Notes under the pieces: model-generated
Told to the model about the DNA's origin: nothing
The model's database searches: none
The model's input: only the letters and a program-made list of their open reading frames with translations
Shown: positions 44,476 to 52,714 of the stretch, in pieces
How the letters are laid out: each line of letters opens with the position of its first letter
Position numbering within the stretch: the first letter of the stretch is position 1
Program-made: the position numbers and the translations under genes
Assembly (NCBI RefSeq): GCF_001902635.1
Contig: NZ_MJAO01000012.1
Coordinates: forward strand, 106,531 to 170,530
Direction of reading: 5' to 3'
Length of the DNA stretch: 64,000 nucleotides
Source: Serratia marcescens
GTDB taxonomy: Bacteria > Pseudomonadota > Gammaproteobacteria > Enterobacterales > Enterobacteriaceae

Positions 44476-45105
44476 TTAGCCCTGTTCGGCCAGCTTGTAG
44501 GCGCGCTCGGTCGCCGGGCGGTTGCTGATGCGCTCGAACCAGTTGCGTACCGCCGGGTAATCCGCCAGATCGATGCGCTGGCGCGGATGCGACACCACCC
44601 ACGGGTAGGTGGCGATATCGGCGATGCTGTAGTTGTCGCCGCCCAGGTACGGGTGTTTTTGCAGTTCGGCTTCCAGCACGCCGTACAGCCGCTTGGTCTC
44701 CAGCTGGTAGCGCTCGATGGCGTAAGGCACCGGCTGCGGCGCGTAGTGGTTGAAGTGGTGATTCTGCCCGAGCATCGGCCCGAACCCGGCCACCTGCCAG
44801 AATAGCCACTGCAGGGTGGCGGCGCGTTCGCGTAGGCCCTTACTCAGCAGCTTGCCGGTTTTCTCCGCCAGATACAGCAGGATTTCCCCGGACTCGAACA
44901 GGCTGATTGGCGCGCCGCCGTCCACCGGTTGCTGATCGACGATCGCCGGGATTTTGTTGTTGGGAGAAATGCTCAGAAAGTCCGGTTTGAACTGCTCGCC
45001 GGCGCTGATGTTTACGCGATGGATACGGTAGGGTAAGCCGACCTCTTCCAAAAACAAGGTGATCTTGTGACCATTGGGAGTAGGCGCGTAATACAGGTCA
45101 ATCAT
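44476..45105 (-). CDS. yfcG: YfcG, GST-like disulfide-bond oxidoreductase
   Basis: A 209-residue glutathione-S-transferase fold (Nu class). N-terminal thioredoxin-like part [20 protein letters not shown] with the glutathione-contacting Thr/Asn, then [13 protein letters not shown] and [17 protein letters not shown]-terminal helical part includes [20 protein letters not shown]. YfcG reduces disulfides using glutathione and lacks a catalytic cysteine. The E. coli neighbour yfcF is absent here. Confidence 0.94.
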   Translation of the reverse strand: MIDLYYAPTPNGHKITLFLEEVGLPYRIHRVNISAGEQFKPDFLSISPNNKIPAIVDQQPVDGGAPISLFESGEILLYLAEKTGKLLSKGLRERAATLQWLFWQVAGFGPMLGQNHHFNHYAPQPVPYAIERYQLETKRLYGVLEAELQKHPYLGGDNYSIADIATYPWVVSHPRQRIDLADYPAVRNWFERISNRPATERAYKLAEQG

Positions 45106-45338
45106 GTTGCCTCCTGCGGTAAGGTGATCTGTAATTCATTACACGTTGCTGCGGTCTTCGCCGCGCACAAAGGTATATCAGAGATCCAACAATAGCAGCT
45201 AAGGATAGCAGGCTATGTGGGATTCGTCCGATGCTATCTGCGCGGTTGGATCACAATTCTCCACCGGGGTGGGCGGCGGTTTGCCGCACGGCGGCGGCGC
45301 GGTAAAATGGCGCTTATTTCCCTGTAAAGGATAAGGTT

Positions 45339-45890
45339 ATGAAACTGATGTTCGCCTCGGATATCCACGGATCGCTGCCGGCCGCCGAACGCGTGCTGGG
45401 ATTGTTTGAACAAAACGGCGCCGACTGGTTGATTCTTCTGGGTGATTTGCTGAATCACGGCCCGCGCAACGCGCTGCCGGTCGGCTATCAGCCCGCTCAG
45501 GTTGCCGAACGATTGAATCGCTATAGCGACAAGATCATCGCCGTTCGCGGCAATTGCGACAGCGAGGTCGATCAGATGCTGCTGACGTTTCCCATCGAGG
45601 CGTCCTGGCAACAGGTTTTACTGCAAAAAAGACGATTGTTTTTGACCCACGGTCACCTTTATCATCCCTCGGCACTGCCGCCGTTATCCCGCGGAGACGT
45701 CTTGGCCTACGGCCATACGCATCTGCCGCAGGCGGAGCGGCAGGGTGAGATCTATTGCTTCAATCCGGGCTCGGTCAGTATCCCGAAAGGGGGCTTTCCG
45801 GCCAGCTACGGCATGTTGGATCGGGGCACTTTGAGCGTGCTGACGCTCGACGACGGCAAGGTCGTCGCGGAGGTGGCGTTAACACGCTAA
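45339..45890 (+). CDS. yfcE: YfcE, Mn-dependent phosphodiesterase
   Basis: A 183-residue calcineurin-like phosphoesterase. Metal motifs: FASDIHGS, LLGDLLNHGPRN, VRGNCDSEVD, LTHGHLYHP and YGHTHLPQ. E. coli YfcE hydrolyses artificial phosphodiesters; natural substrate unknown. Preceded by AAAGGAT. yfcD follows after 99 bp. Confidence 0.94.
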   Translation: MKLMFASDIHGSLPAAERVLGLFEQNGADWLILLGDLLNHGPRNALPVGYQPAQVAERLNRYSDKIIAVRGNCDSEVDQMLLTFPIEASWQQVLLQKRRLFLTHGHLYHPSALPPLSRGDVLAYGHTHLPQAERQGEIYCFNPGSVSIPKGGFPASYGMLDRGTLSVLTLDDGKVVAEVALTR

Positions 45891-45989
45891 ACGCACTAAT
45901 TTATACACACACAATAAAAATCTTTGAAAAACACTCATTGATTAACCAGCGCGCGGGATGCATCGCGCCAAAATAGAAGGTTTTAGAGG

Positions 45990-46535
45990 ATGGCGGAACA
46001 GGGTCAGGCTGCAGATACCGAATGGGTTGATATCGTCGACGAGCAAAACGAGGTGATTGCTCAATCCAGTCGTCAACAGATGCGGGCGGAGCGGCTGCGC
46101 CATCGTGCTACCTATATTGTGGTGCATGATGGGATGGGAAAAATTCTGGTGCAGCGTCGCACCGAGATCAAAGACTTCTACCCGGGCTGGCTGGACGCGA
46201 CGGCGGGTGGCGTAGTGCAAAGCGGTGAAAATGTGCTGGATTCGGCGCGCCGCGAAGCGGAAGAAGAGCTGGGTATCGCCGGCGTGCCTTTCGCCGAGCA
46301 CGGCCTGTTCTACTTCGAAGAAGAGCAGTGCCGGGTGTGGGGGGCGCTGTTCAGCTGTGTGTCGCACGGGCCGTTCGCGCTGCAGGAAGAAGAAGTGGCT
46401 GAGGTGTGCTGGCTGACGCCGGAAGAGATCACCGCGCGCTGCGACGAGTTTACCCCGGATTCGCTGAAGGCGCTGTCACTGTGGCTGACACGCAACAACG
46501 AACAGGATTACGGTAAGCCGCTCGACAACCACTGA
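45990..46535 (+). CDS. yfcD: YfcD, Nudix hydrolase
   Basis: A 181-residue Nudix protein. The Nudix box is intact: [20 protein letters not shown] followed by ELGI. The conserved beginning [20 protein letters not shown] and [12 protein letters not shown] place it in the YfcD group, related to IPP isomerase. A TTAGAGGAT ribosome site precedes the ATG. Substrate unknown. A bidirectional terminator follows. Confidence 0.93.
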   Translation: MAEQGQAADTEWVDIVDEQNEVIAQSSRQQMRAERLRHRATYIVVHDGMGKILVQRRTEIKDFYPGWLDATAGGVVQSGENVLDSARREAEEELGIAGVPFAEHGLFYFEEEQCRVWGALFSCVSHGPFALQEEEVAEVCWLTPEEITARCDEFTPDSLKALSLWLTRNNEQDYGKPLDNH

Positions 46536-46551
46536 TACGCCAACGCGCGAG

Positions 46552-46577
46552 AAAGCCGGTCATCGACCGGCTTTTTT
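46552..46577. terminator. Bidirectional terminator between yfcD and the LacI-type gene
   Basis: A 10-bp perfect stem (AAAGCCGGTC / GACCGGCTTT) with a three-base loop has T and A runs on its two sides. Confidence 0.9.
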
Positions 46578-46589
46578 TATGGCGCGAAT

Positions 46590-47609
46590 TCAGCAGCTGT
46601 CGCGACGGCACAGCGTGGCGGGCAGGGAGCCTGCCGGCTGCCAGGGTTGATCGTTCAGCCGCGCCAGCAGCGCCTGGCCGGCCTGAATGCCGATGTCGCG
46701 ATGCGGGATGGTCATGGTGGTCAGCGGCGGCTGGCAGACCCGGCTGAACTCGCTGTTGCCGAAACCCACTACCGCCAGATTGTCCGGCACCTTGATGCGC
46801 CGCCGCTGGCACTCATACAGCGCACCGCCCGCCAGTTCGTCCGAGGCGCACACCAGTGCGTCCAGCTCCGGCCAGGCGAGCAAAAATTCCGGCAGCTGCT
46901 GCGCGCCGGTGCTGAAACTGGCGGGCTGCGCGGCGTTGATCACCCGATGCGGCGACATATGGTTGCGCAGCAACGCCTTGTGCCAGCCCTGCAGGTGCTG
47001 TTGGAAAATCCACTGTTCCTGATTGGCGCACAGCAGCCCGATGTTCTGATAGCCGCTGGCGATCACCGTTTGCGTCAGCTGATACATGGCCGCCACGTAG
47101 TCGATGCCGATGCTCATGTCGATCGGATCGGCACGCACGGCGCCGATTTCCACCACCGGAATGTTGGCGGCGATCAGCGCGTTGCGGGCATTTTGCGAAT
47201 GCTCGACGCTGAGCAGCACCGCCGCCGCCAGGTTGTAAGAGAGCAGGGTCTCCAGCAATTTCTCTTCGCGTTCGAGGTGATGCTGCGACTCCGCCAGCAT
47301 GATGTGATAACCGGCCGGCTGCAGCACTTTCTGCAGGCCGGCGAACATCTCGGCGCAGCCGGATTCGGACAGGCTGGGCACCACCATGGCGATGGTGTAG
47401 GACGAGGCCGACGCCAGCGAACTGGCGGCCAGATTGGGCAAGTAGCCCAGTTCGCTCACCGCCGCTTCGATCTTCTCGCGCAGTTTGTCTGAAACTTGCT
47501 CCGGCGTGCGCAGCGCGCGCGACACCGTCATGGTGCCGACGCCCGCCAACTGCGCAACGTCAGCCAACGTCACCCTGCCTGTGCTGCGTCGTTTTTTACC
47601 GATCGACAT
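46590..47609 (-). CDS. LacI-family repressor of the adjacent PTS-transketolase operon
   Basis: A 339-residue regulator. N-terminal helix-turn-helix and hinge: VTLADVAQLAGVGTMTVSRA, then LGYLPNLAASSLAS. A periplasmic-binding-protein-like effector domain follows (YTIAMVVPSLSESGCAEMFA, DALVCASDELAGGALYECQR, VVGFGNSEFSRVCQPPLTTM). It is divergent from the PTS operon, and palindromic sites of LacI type lie between them. The effector is presumably a sugar phosphate from that pathway (inference). Confidence 0.92.
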   Translation of the reverse strand: MSIGKKRRSTGRVTLADVAQLAGVGTMTVSRALRTPEQVSDKLREKIEAAVSELGYLPNLAASSLASASSYTIAMVVPSLSESGCAEMFAGLQKVLQPAGYHIMLAESQHHLEREEKLLETLLSYNLAAAVLLSVEHSQNARNALIAANIPVVEIGAVRADPIDMSIGIDYVAAMYQLTQTVIASGYQNIGLLCANQEQWIFQQHLQGWHKALLRNHMSPHRVINAAQPASFSTGAQQLPEFLLAWPELDALVCASDELAGGALYECQRRRIKVPDNLAVVGFGNSEFSRVCQPPLTTMTIPHRDIGIQAGQALLARLNDQPWQPAGSLPATLCRRDSC

Positions 47610-47769
47610 GCCTAATCCCGACTGAAATGCGCGCGCGGCGCATAAAAATTGTGAGGCTGGGAAGCCGACGGCGCGGCTTCGACGATCCCCGTATGCGGCA
47701 CATTCTACCCCGTTACCCGAAAGAGCGAGAAAAAATTGTGGTCAACGCCATGCCGCGGCGCGGCGTTTT

Positions 47770-47834
47770 GATAGCGCTATCACAGATCTGCATGATAGCG
47801 TTTTGGTAGCGCTATCTTTGTGATATCCATCACT
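47770..47834. promoter_or_regulatory. Two LacI-type operators and a CRP site upstream of the PTS operon
   Basis: GATAGCGCTATC (47770-47781, perfect palindrome) and GGTAGCGCTATC (47805-47816) have centres 35 bases apart and a GC-centred core typical of LacI-family operators; an extra half site GATAGCG lies at 47794. Next to them, TGTGATATCCATCACT (47819-47834) fits the CRP consensus. This suggests repression plus catabolite activation of the operon starting at 47920. Confidence 0.75.
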
Positions 47835-47919
47835 GTGTGGCCGGGAGGGGTTGATTAAAGTTTTACCGTCTCCGGTGAATTAATCACCGGCCGCAATCAT
47901 CGACTCTCGGGAGGATAAC

Positions 47920-48363
47920 GTGCTGAAAGCGTGGCTGACCGCCGATCATATACAGCTGTGCGAACGGGTGGAGGACTGGCGCCAGGCGGTAACGCTGAGC
48001 GCCCAGCCGCTGTTGCAAGACGGCGTAATTACGCCGAATTACCTGACGGCTATCTTTCATCAGCAGGAGAAGCTCGGCCCTTACTTCGTCCTGGCGCCGG
48101 GTATCGCCATGCCACATGCCAGGCCGGAGGAGGGGGCCAACGCGCTGGGGCTGTCGCTGTTGAAGATCCATCAGGGGGTGAACTTTCATTCAGCGGATAA
48201 CGATCCGGTTCAGGTGGTGGTGATGCTGTCCGCGCCCGACGGTGACAGCCACATCGAATTGATTTCGCAACTGGCGGAATTATTTTCAGACAATCAGGCG
48301 ATGGAGGCGTTATTTCACGCCAAAGATAAACGACACATTGAGGATATTATCGCCCGCTATTAA
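47920..48363 (+). CDS. PTS EIIA component, ascorbate/mannitol-fructose type
   Basis: A 147-residue cytosolic phosphocarrier. The GTG start follows GGGAGG. The phospho-accepting histidine is His66 in LAPGIAMPHARPEEGA. It receives phosphate from HPr and passes it to the EIIB encoded next. First gene of a five-gene operon. Confidence 0.92.
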   Translation: MLKAWLTADHIQLCERVEDWRQAVTLSAQPLLQDGVITPNYLTAIFHQQEKLGPYFVLAPGIAMPHARPEEGANALGLSLLKIHQGVNFHSADNDPVQVVVMLSAPDGDSHIELISQLAELFSDNQAMEALFHAKDKRHIEDIIARY

Positions 48364-48455
48364 CGCTTAATCACCAGGAACACTATTAATGCTAACAACG
48401 CCGGGAATATGACCGGCGGCGCTACCCTACACGCTAAATTCAACAGGTGGATATC

Positions 48456-48737
48456 ATGAAAATCATGGCGATTTGCGGTTCCGGTCTCGGCAGCAGTTTT
48501 ATGGTGGAAATGAACATTAAAAAGGTGCTGAAAAAGATGGGCGTGGAGGCCGAGGTCGAACACTCCGATCTGTCGTCCGCCACCCCCGGCGCCGCCGACG
48601 TGTTCGTGATGGCGAAAGACATCGCCGACAGCGCCAGCGTACCGGCCGAGCAGTTGGTGGTGATCAGCAATATCATCGACATCAATGAGCTGGAAGCCAA
48701 GCTGCGCGCTTACTTCGAAGCTCACTCAATCCTCTGA
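48456..48737 (+). CDS. PTS EIIB component, ascorbate (SgaB/UlaB) type
   Basis: A 93-residue protein from the ATG at 48456 (AGGTGG upstream). The phosphocysteine is Cys7 in MAICGSGLGSSFMVEM, the lactose/ascorbate IIB signature. It moves phosphate to the sugar entering through EIIC. Confidence 0.92.
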   Translation: MKIMAICGSGLGSSFMVEMNIKKVLKKMGVEAEVEHSDLSSATPGAADVFVMAKDIADSASVPAEQLVVISNIIDINELEAKLRAYFEAHSIL

Positions 48738-48760
48738 ATAAAACGACTGGCGAGGTGGAT

Positions 48761-50140
48761 ATGTTTATCCAGGAAACGCTCAAGTTTGTGGTGGATATAT
48801 TAAAGGTGCCTTCGGTACTGGTCGGGCTTATTGCGCTGATCGGTTTGCTGGCGCAAAAGAAATCGTTTTCCGACGTGGTGAAAGGCACGGTAAAAACCAT
48901 TCTCGGCTTTATCGTGTTGGGCGGTGGCGCCACGGTATTGGTCGGATCGCTCAATCCGCTGGGCGGCATGTTCGAACACGCGTTTAATATTCAGGGCATT
49001 ATTCCGAACAACGAAGCGATCGTCTCCATCGCGCTGGAGAAATACGGCGCCTCCACCGCGCTGATCATGGCGTTCGGCATGGTGGCGAACATCGTGGTGG
49101 CGCGCTTCACCCGGCTGAAATACATCTTCCTGACCGGCCACCACACCTTCTACATGGCCTGCATGATCGGCATCATCCTGACGGTGGCGGGCTTTGAGGG
49201 CGTGCAGCTGGTGTTTACCGGCGCGCTGACCTTGGGGCTGGTGATGGCGTTCTTCCCGGCGATCGCCCAGCGCTATATGCGCCGCATCACCGGCAACGAC
49301 GATATTGCCTTCGGCCACTTCGGCACCCTGGGCTATGTGCTGTCCGGCTGGATCGGCTCGAAGGTGGGCAAAAACTCGCGTTCGACCGAGGAGATGAACC
49401 TGCCGAAAAACCTCAGCTTCCTGCGCGACAGCTCCATTTCGATCTCGATGACCATGATCGTCATCTACCTGATCCTGGCGATCTGCGCCGGGCGGGCCTA
49501 TGTGGAAAGCGAGCTCAGCGGCGGCCAGAACTACCTGGTGTATTCGATCATCCAGGCCATCACCTTCGCCGCCGGGGTGTTCATCATCCTGCAGGGCGTG
49601 CGCTTGATTCTGGCGGAAATCGTGCCGGCGTTCACCGGCTTTTCGGAAAAGCTGGTGCCTAACGCGCGGCCGGCGCTGGATTGCCCGGTGGTCTATCCCT
49701 ATGCCCCCAATGCGGTGCTGATCGGCTTCCTGTTCAGCTTCCTTGGCGGATTGGCCGGGCTGTTCCTGCTGGGGCAACTGAAGATGGTACTGATCCTGCC
49801 CGGCGTAGTGCCGCACTTCTTCACCGGCGCCACCGCCGGGGTATTCGGTAACGCCACCGGCGGGCGGCGCGGCGCGATGCTGGGTGCTTTCGCCAACGGG
49901 TTGCTGATCACTTTCCTGCCGGTGTTGCTGTTGCCGGTGCTGGGGGCGCTCGGCTTCGCCAATACCACCTTCTCCGATGCCGACTTCGGCGTAGTCGGCA
50001 TCCTGCTGGGCAATATGGCGCGCTTTATGTCGAAGGAGATGATCATGTTGGCGATCGTCGCCGTGTTCGCGCTGCTGGTGGCGCATAACTTCCTGGGAAA
50101 ACGCAAAGGCGTACCGGCCGCTGACCGCGTCGAGAAATAA
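48761..50140 (+). CDS. PTS EIIC component, ascorbate (SgaT/UlaA) type
   Basis: A 459-residue membrane transporter with about eleven helices, from the ATG at 48761. UlaA-type features: LIALIGLLAQKKSFSDVVKG, LGGGATVLVGSLNPLGGMF, FLTGHHTFYMACMIGIIL, GHFGTLGYVLSGWIGSKVG and GVVPHFFTGATAGVFGNATG. The family takes up L-ascorbate or related sugars; the associated transketolase suggests a pentose-like substrate (inference). Confidence 0.92.
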   Translation: MFIQETLKFVVDILKVPSVLVGLIALIGLLAQKKSFSDVVKGTVKTILGFIVLGGGATVLVGSLNPLGGMFEHAFNIQGIIPNNEAIVSIALEKYGASTALIMAFGMVANIVVARFTRLKYIFLTGHHTFYMACMIGIILTVAGFEGVQLVFTGALTLGLVMAFFPAIAQRYMRRITGNDDIAFGHFGTLGYVLSGWIGSKVGKNSRSTEEMNLPKNLSFLRDSSISISMTMIVIYLILAICAGRAYVESELSGGQNYLVYSIIQAITFAAGVFIILQGVRLILAEIVPAFTGFSEKLVPNARPALDCPVVYPYAPNAVLIGFLFSFLGGLAGLFLLGQLKMVLILPGVVPHFFTGATAGVFGNATGGRRGAMLGAFANGLLITFLPVLLLPVLGALGFANTTFSDADFGVVGILLGNMARFMSKEMIMLAIVAVFALLVAHNFLGKRKGVPAADRVEK

Positions 50141-50153
50141 CGAGGGCAGACTG

Positions 50154-51005
50154 ATGAACTACATAACGAGCGAAACGGAAATTGAAGAGCTGCACGCCCT
50201 GGCGCGCGCGATCCGCCTGGAAACGCTGAAAGCGCTGACCGGGCTGGGCTTCGGCCACTACGGCGGCTGCATGTCGGTGGTGGAGACGCTGGCGGTGCTG
50301 TACGGCAGCGTGATGCGCATCGATCCGGCGGATCCGGACTGGCCGGAGCGCGATGACTTCGTGCTGTCGAAAGGGCACGCCGGCCCGGCGCTGTACAGTA
50401 CGCTGGCGATCAAAGGCTACTTCCCGCTGGCGGAGCTGAAGACCCTCAACCAGAACGGCACGCGTCTACCGAGCCATCCGGATCGGCTGCGCACGCGCGG
50501 GGTGGACGCCACCACCGGCTCGCTGGGGCAGGGCGTGTCGATCGCCGCCGGCATGGCGTTGTCCCATCGGCTGGCGGGGCGCCGCAATCGGGTATTCAGC
50601 ATCCTCGGTGACGGCGAACTGAACGAAGGGCAGTGCTGGGAGGCGTTCCAGTTCATTGCCCATCACAACCTGAACAACCTGACGCTGTTTATCGATTACA
50701 ACAAGCAGCAGCTGGACGGTGCGCTGGACGAGGTGATTCAACCGTTCGATCTGGCCGCCAAGTTCCGCGCCTTCGGTTTTGAGGTACAGACCATCAAGGG
50801 CGACGACATCGCAGCGCTGCTGGCGGCGGTGGCACCGGTGCGCAGCGGCGAGCAGCGGCCGCTGGCGATCGTGCTCGACAGCATCAAGGGGCAAGGCGTG
50901 ACCTATCTGGAAAACCTGTCGAATTCTCACCACCTGCGCCTGACGCCGGACGTGCAGCAGGAGATCGAAAAAGCCATCGCCGAACTGGAGGCCGCCCATG
51001 TTTAA
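50154..51005 (+). CDS. Transketolase, N-terminal (TPP-binding) subunit
   Basis: A 283-residue half transketolase. TPP/Mg motif ILGDGELNEGQCWEAFQ with the downstream Asn in FIDYNKQQLDG. Also GFGHYGGCMSVVETLAVLYG and LSKGHAGPALYSTLA (substrate-phosphate His). It forms an active enzyme only with the C-terminal subunit encoded next. Split transketolases of this kind often sit with PTS genes. Confidence 0.93.
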   Translation: MNYITSETEIEELHALARAIRLETLKALTGLGFGHYGGCMSVVETLAVLYGSVMRIDPADPDWPERDDFVLSKGHAGPALYSTLAIKGYFPLAELKTLNQNGTRLPSHPDRLRTRGVDATTGSLGQGVSIAAGMALSHRLAGRRNRVFSILGDGELNEGQCWEAFQFIAHHNLNNLTLFIDYNKQQLDGALDEVIQPFDLAAKFRAFGFEVQTIKGDDIAALLAAVAPVRSGEQRPLAIVLDSIKGQGVTYLENLSNSHHLRLTPDVQQEIEKAIAELEAAHV

Positions 51006-51957
51006 CGTAGTGACGCAGTTGGAAAACGACGCCATCGAAATGCGCAAAGTCTATGCCGGCGCGGTGCGTCGGCAGATTGAAGCGGGCGCACCGATCATCG
51101 CACTGGAGGCGGATCTGATGAGCTCGATGGCGATGGACGGCGTGCACAAGGATCACCCGCAGCACGTGATCAACTGCGGCATAATGGAGGCCAACGTGAT
51201 CGGCGTTGCCGCCGGGCTGTCGCTCACCGGCCGGGTGCCTTTCGTGCATACCTTTACCGCCTTCGCCAGCCGCCGCTGCTTCGATCAGCTGTTCATGTCG
51301 CTGGATTACCAGCGCAATAACGTCAAGGTGATTGCCTCCGACGCCGGGGTGAGCGCCTGCCACAACGGCGGCACCCACATGTCGTTCGAGGACATGGGCA
51401 TCGTGCGCGGGCTGGCGCATTCGGTGGTACTGGAAGTGACCGACGCCACCATGTTCGCCGACATTCTGCGCCAGCTGATGGATCTGCGCGGCTTCTACTG
51501 GGTGCGCACCATTCGCAAGCAGGCGACGCGCATCTATCAGGAGGGCTCGCACTTTACCATCGGCAAGGGCAACCTGCTGCGCGACGGCGACGACATCACG
51601 CTGATCGCCAACGGCATCATGGTGGCAGAGGCGCTGAAGGCGGCGCAGATGCTGGCGCAACAGGGCGTCAGCGCGGCGGTGATCGATATGTTTACCCTCA
51701 AGCCGATCGACCGTGAACTCATCAAAACCTACGCGGCCAAGACCGGGCGCATCGTCACCTGTGAAAACCACAGTATTCATAACGGGCTGGGATCGGCGGT
51801 GGCGGAGGTGCTGGCGGAAGAGTGCCCGGCACCGATGCGGCGCGTGGGGGTGAAGGAGCGTTACGGCCAGGTGGGCACCCAGGCATTTCTACAGCAAGAG
51901 TACGGCCTGACCGCCGAGCATATTCTGGAGGCCGCCGGGCAGTTGCTGGCGCGTTAG
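50998..51957 (+). CDS. Transketolase, C-terminal subunit
   Basis: A 319-residue subunit with the pyrimidine-binding and C-terminal domains. The cofactor-activating Glu lies in NCGIMEANVIGVAAGLSL; PFVHTFTAFASRRCFDQLF and SACHNGGTHMSFEDMGIVRG are family segments. Starts eight bases inside the end of the N-terminal subunit gene, so the halves are coupled for stoichiometric synthesis. Last gene of the operon. Confidence 0.93.
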   Translation: MFNVVTQLENDAIEMRKVYAGAVRRQIEAGAPIIALEADLMSSMAMDGVHKDHPQHVINCGIMEANVIGVAAGLSLTGRVPFVHTFTAFASRRCFDQLFMSLDYQRNNVKVIASDAGVSACHNGGTHMSFEDMGIVRGLAHSVVLEVTDATMFADILRQLMDLRGFYWVRTIRKQATRIYQEGSHFTIGKGNLLRDGDDITLIANGIMVAEALKAAQMLAQQGVSAAVIDMFTLKPIDRELIKTYAAKTGRIVTCENHSIHNGLGSAVAEVLAEECPAPMRRVGVKERYGQVGTQAFLQQEYGLTAEHILEAAGQLLAR

Positions 51958-51970
51958 AGGGAGTAAAAAG

Positions 51971-52694
51971 AAAAACGCCGGTCAATGACCTAATGCTGGT
52001 CACTTAGCCTTTTTCTGCAGATGCTCGTGACGTTTTCGGTCGATAAAGGCGAGGTGCGCCATGCGGCTTACGCGCCTCGACCGAGCCAGGGGCCGTAGGC
52101 GCGGCCCCTGGCGACCCGCGCCTTTGCCCTATCAGACGGTTGGCTGCGCCAACGGCTCTCACTTCATCGCGCCGCATCACGGCCGGCTACGACAGGCGTC
52201 CCTGCCTGTCTCGCCTGAAACCGCCGTCCCTGACGGTTTCGCCTATGCGTCGCGCCTGCGTTCGACGTCTTCAAGGGCGCCCAACACCCTGCTTATCCCA
52301 CTCTTTTCACTGTCTTTCAGAATGAATAGCCCGGTGGCGGCCGATTCTGGTGTTGCCCCTGGCGCGCATCACTGGCTGCCGAGCAAGACGGCGCTGTCAG
52401 GGGCAACCGGCCAGGGAAGGCCGGTTGAGGCGAGACTAACAGGGACGTTTGTCGTAGCCGACCCGCCCGACAGCGCAGGCGCGGCGAGGGTACCCGCATC
52501 GCGGGCAGACAGTGTTAAGCGAAGGCGCGGGTGTAGGGGCCGCGCCTTCGGCCCCTACAATTGCCGTTCACTACGGCATCAGAGAAATGCGGGATATTGA
52601 CGGCAATTCCTCTTGCACGGCGCGTACAGAGATGGGATAAAAAATGCCAGTCAGGTTTAACTGACTGGCATTAGGTCAATGACCGGCGTTTTTT
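51971..52694. repeat. Roughly 724-bp non-coding element with terminal and internal inverted repeats
   Basis: The ends are near-perfect inverted copies: AACGCCGGTCAATGACC at the left and the complement of GGTCAATGACCGGCGTT at the right, extending about 32 bases. Inside, 52089-52108 and the complement of 52536-52555 match 19 of 20; 52185-52215 and the complement of 52429-52459 match 26 of 31. Many local hairpins (for example GACAGG-CCTGTC, GAAACCG-CGGTTTC, GCCGT-ACGGC) fill both arms. The 179-residue frame across it is low-complexity and not credible as a gene. It lies between two converging operons. It is likely a lineage-specific intergenic repeat; function unknown. Confidence 0.8.
52636..52672 (-). 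terminator. Intrinsic terminator of pta
   Basis: Read on the minus strand: a perfect 12-bp stem (AATGCCAGTCAG / CTGACTGGCATT) with a six-base loop followed by TTTTTAT, 43 bases past the pta stop. It overlaps the right end of the inverted-repeat element. Confidence 0.85.
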
Positions 52695-52714
52695 ATCACC
52701 TAACCCGAAGGGGA

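Noticed and set aside
52061..52600. 179-residue plus-strand open frame in the inverted-repeat element
   Set aside because: It spans the hairpin-rich inverted arms, has no ribosome site, and its Arg/Pro/Ala/Ser-rich sequence follows the DNA repeats. It looks like a chance frame in a structured non-coding element.
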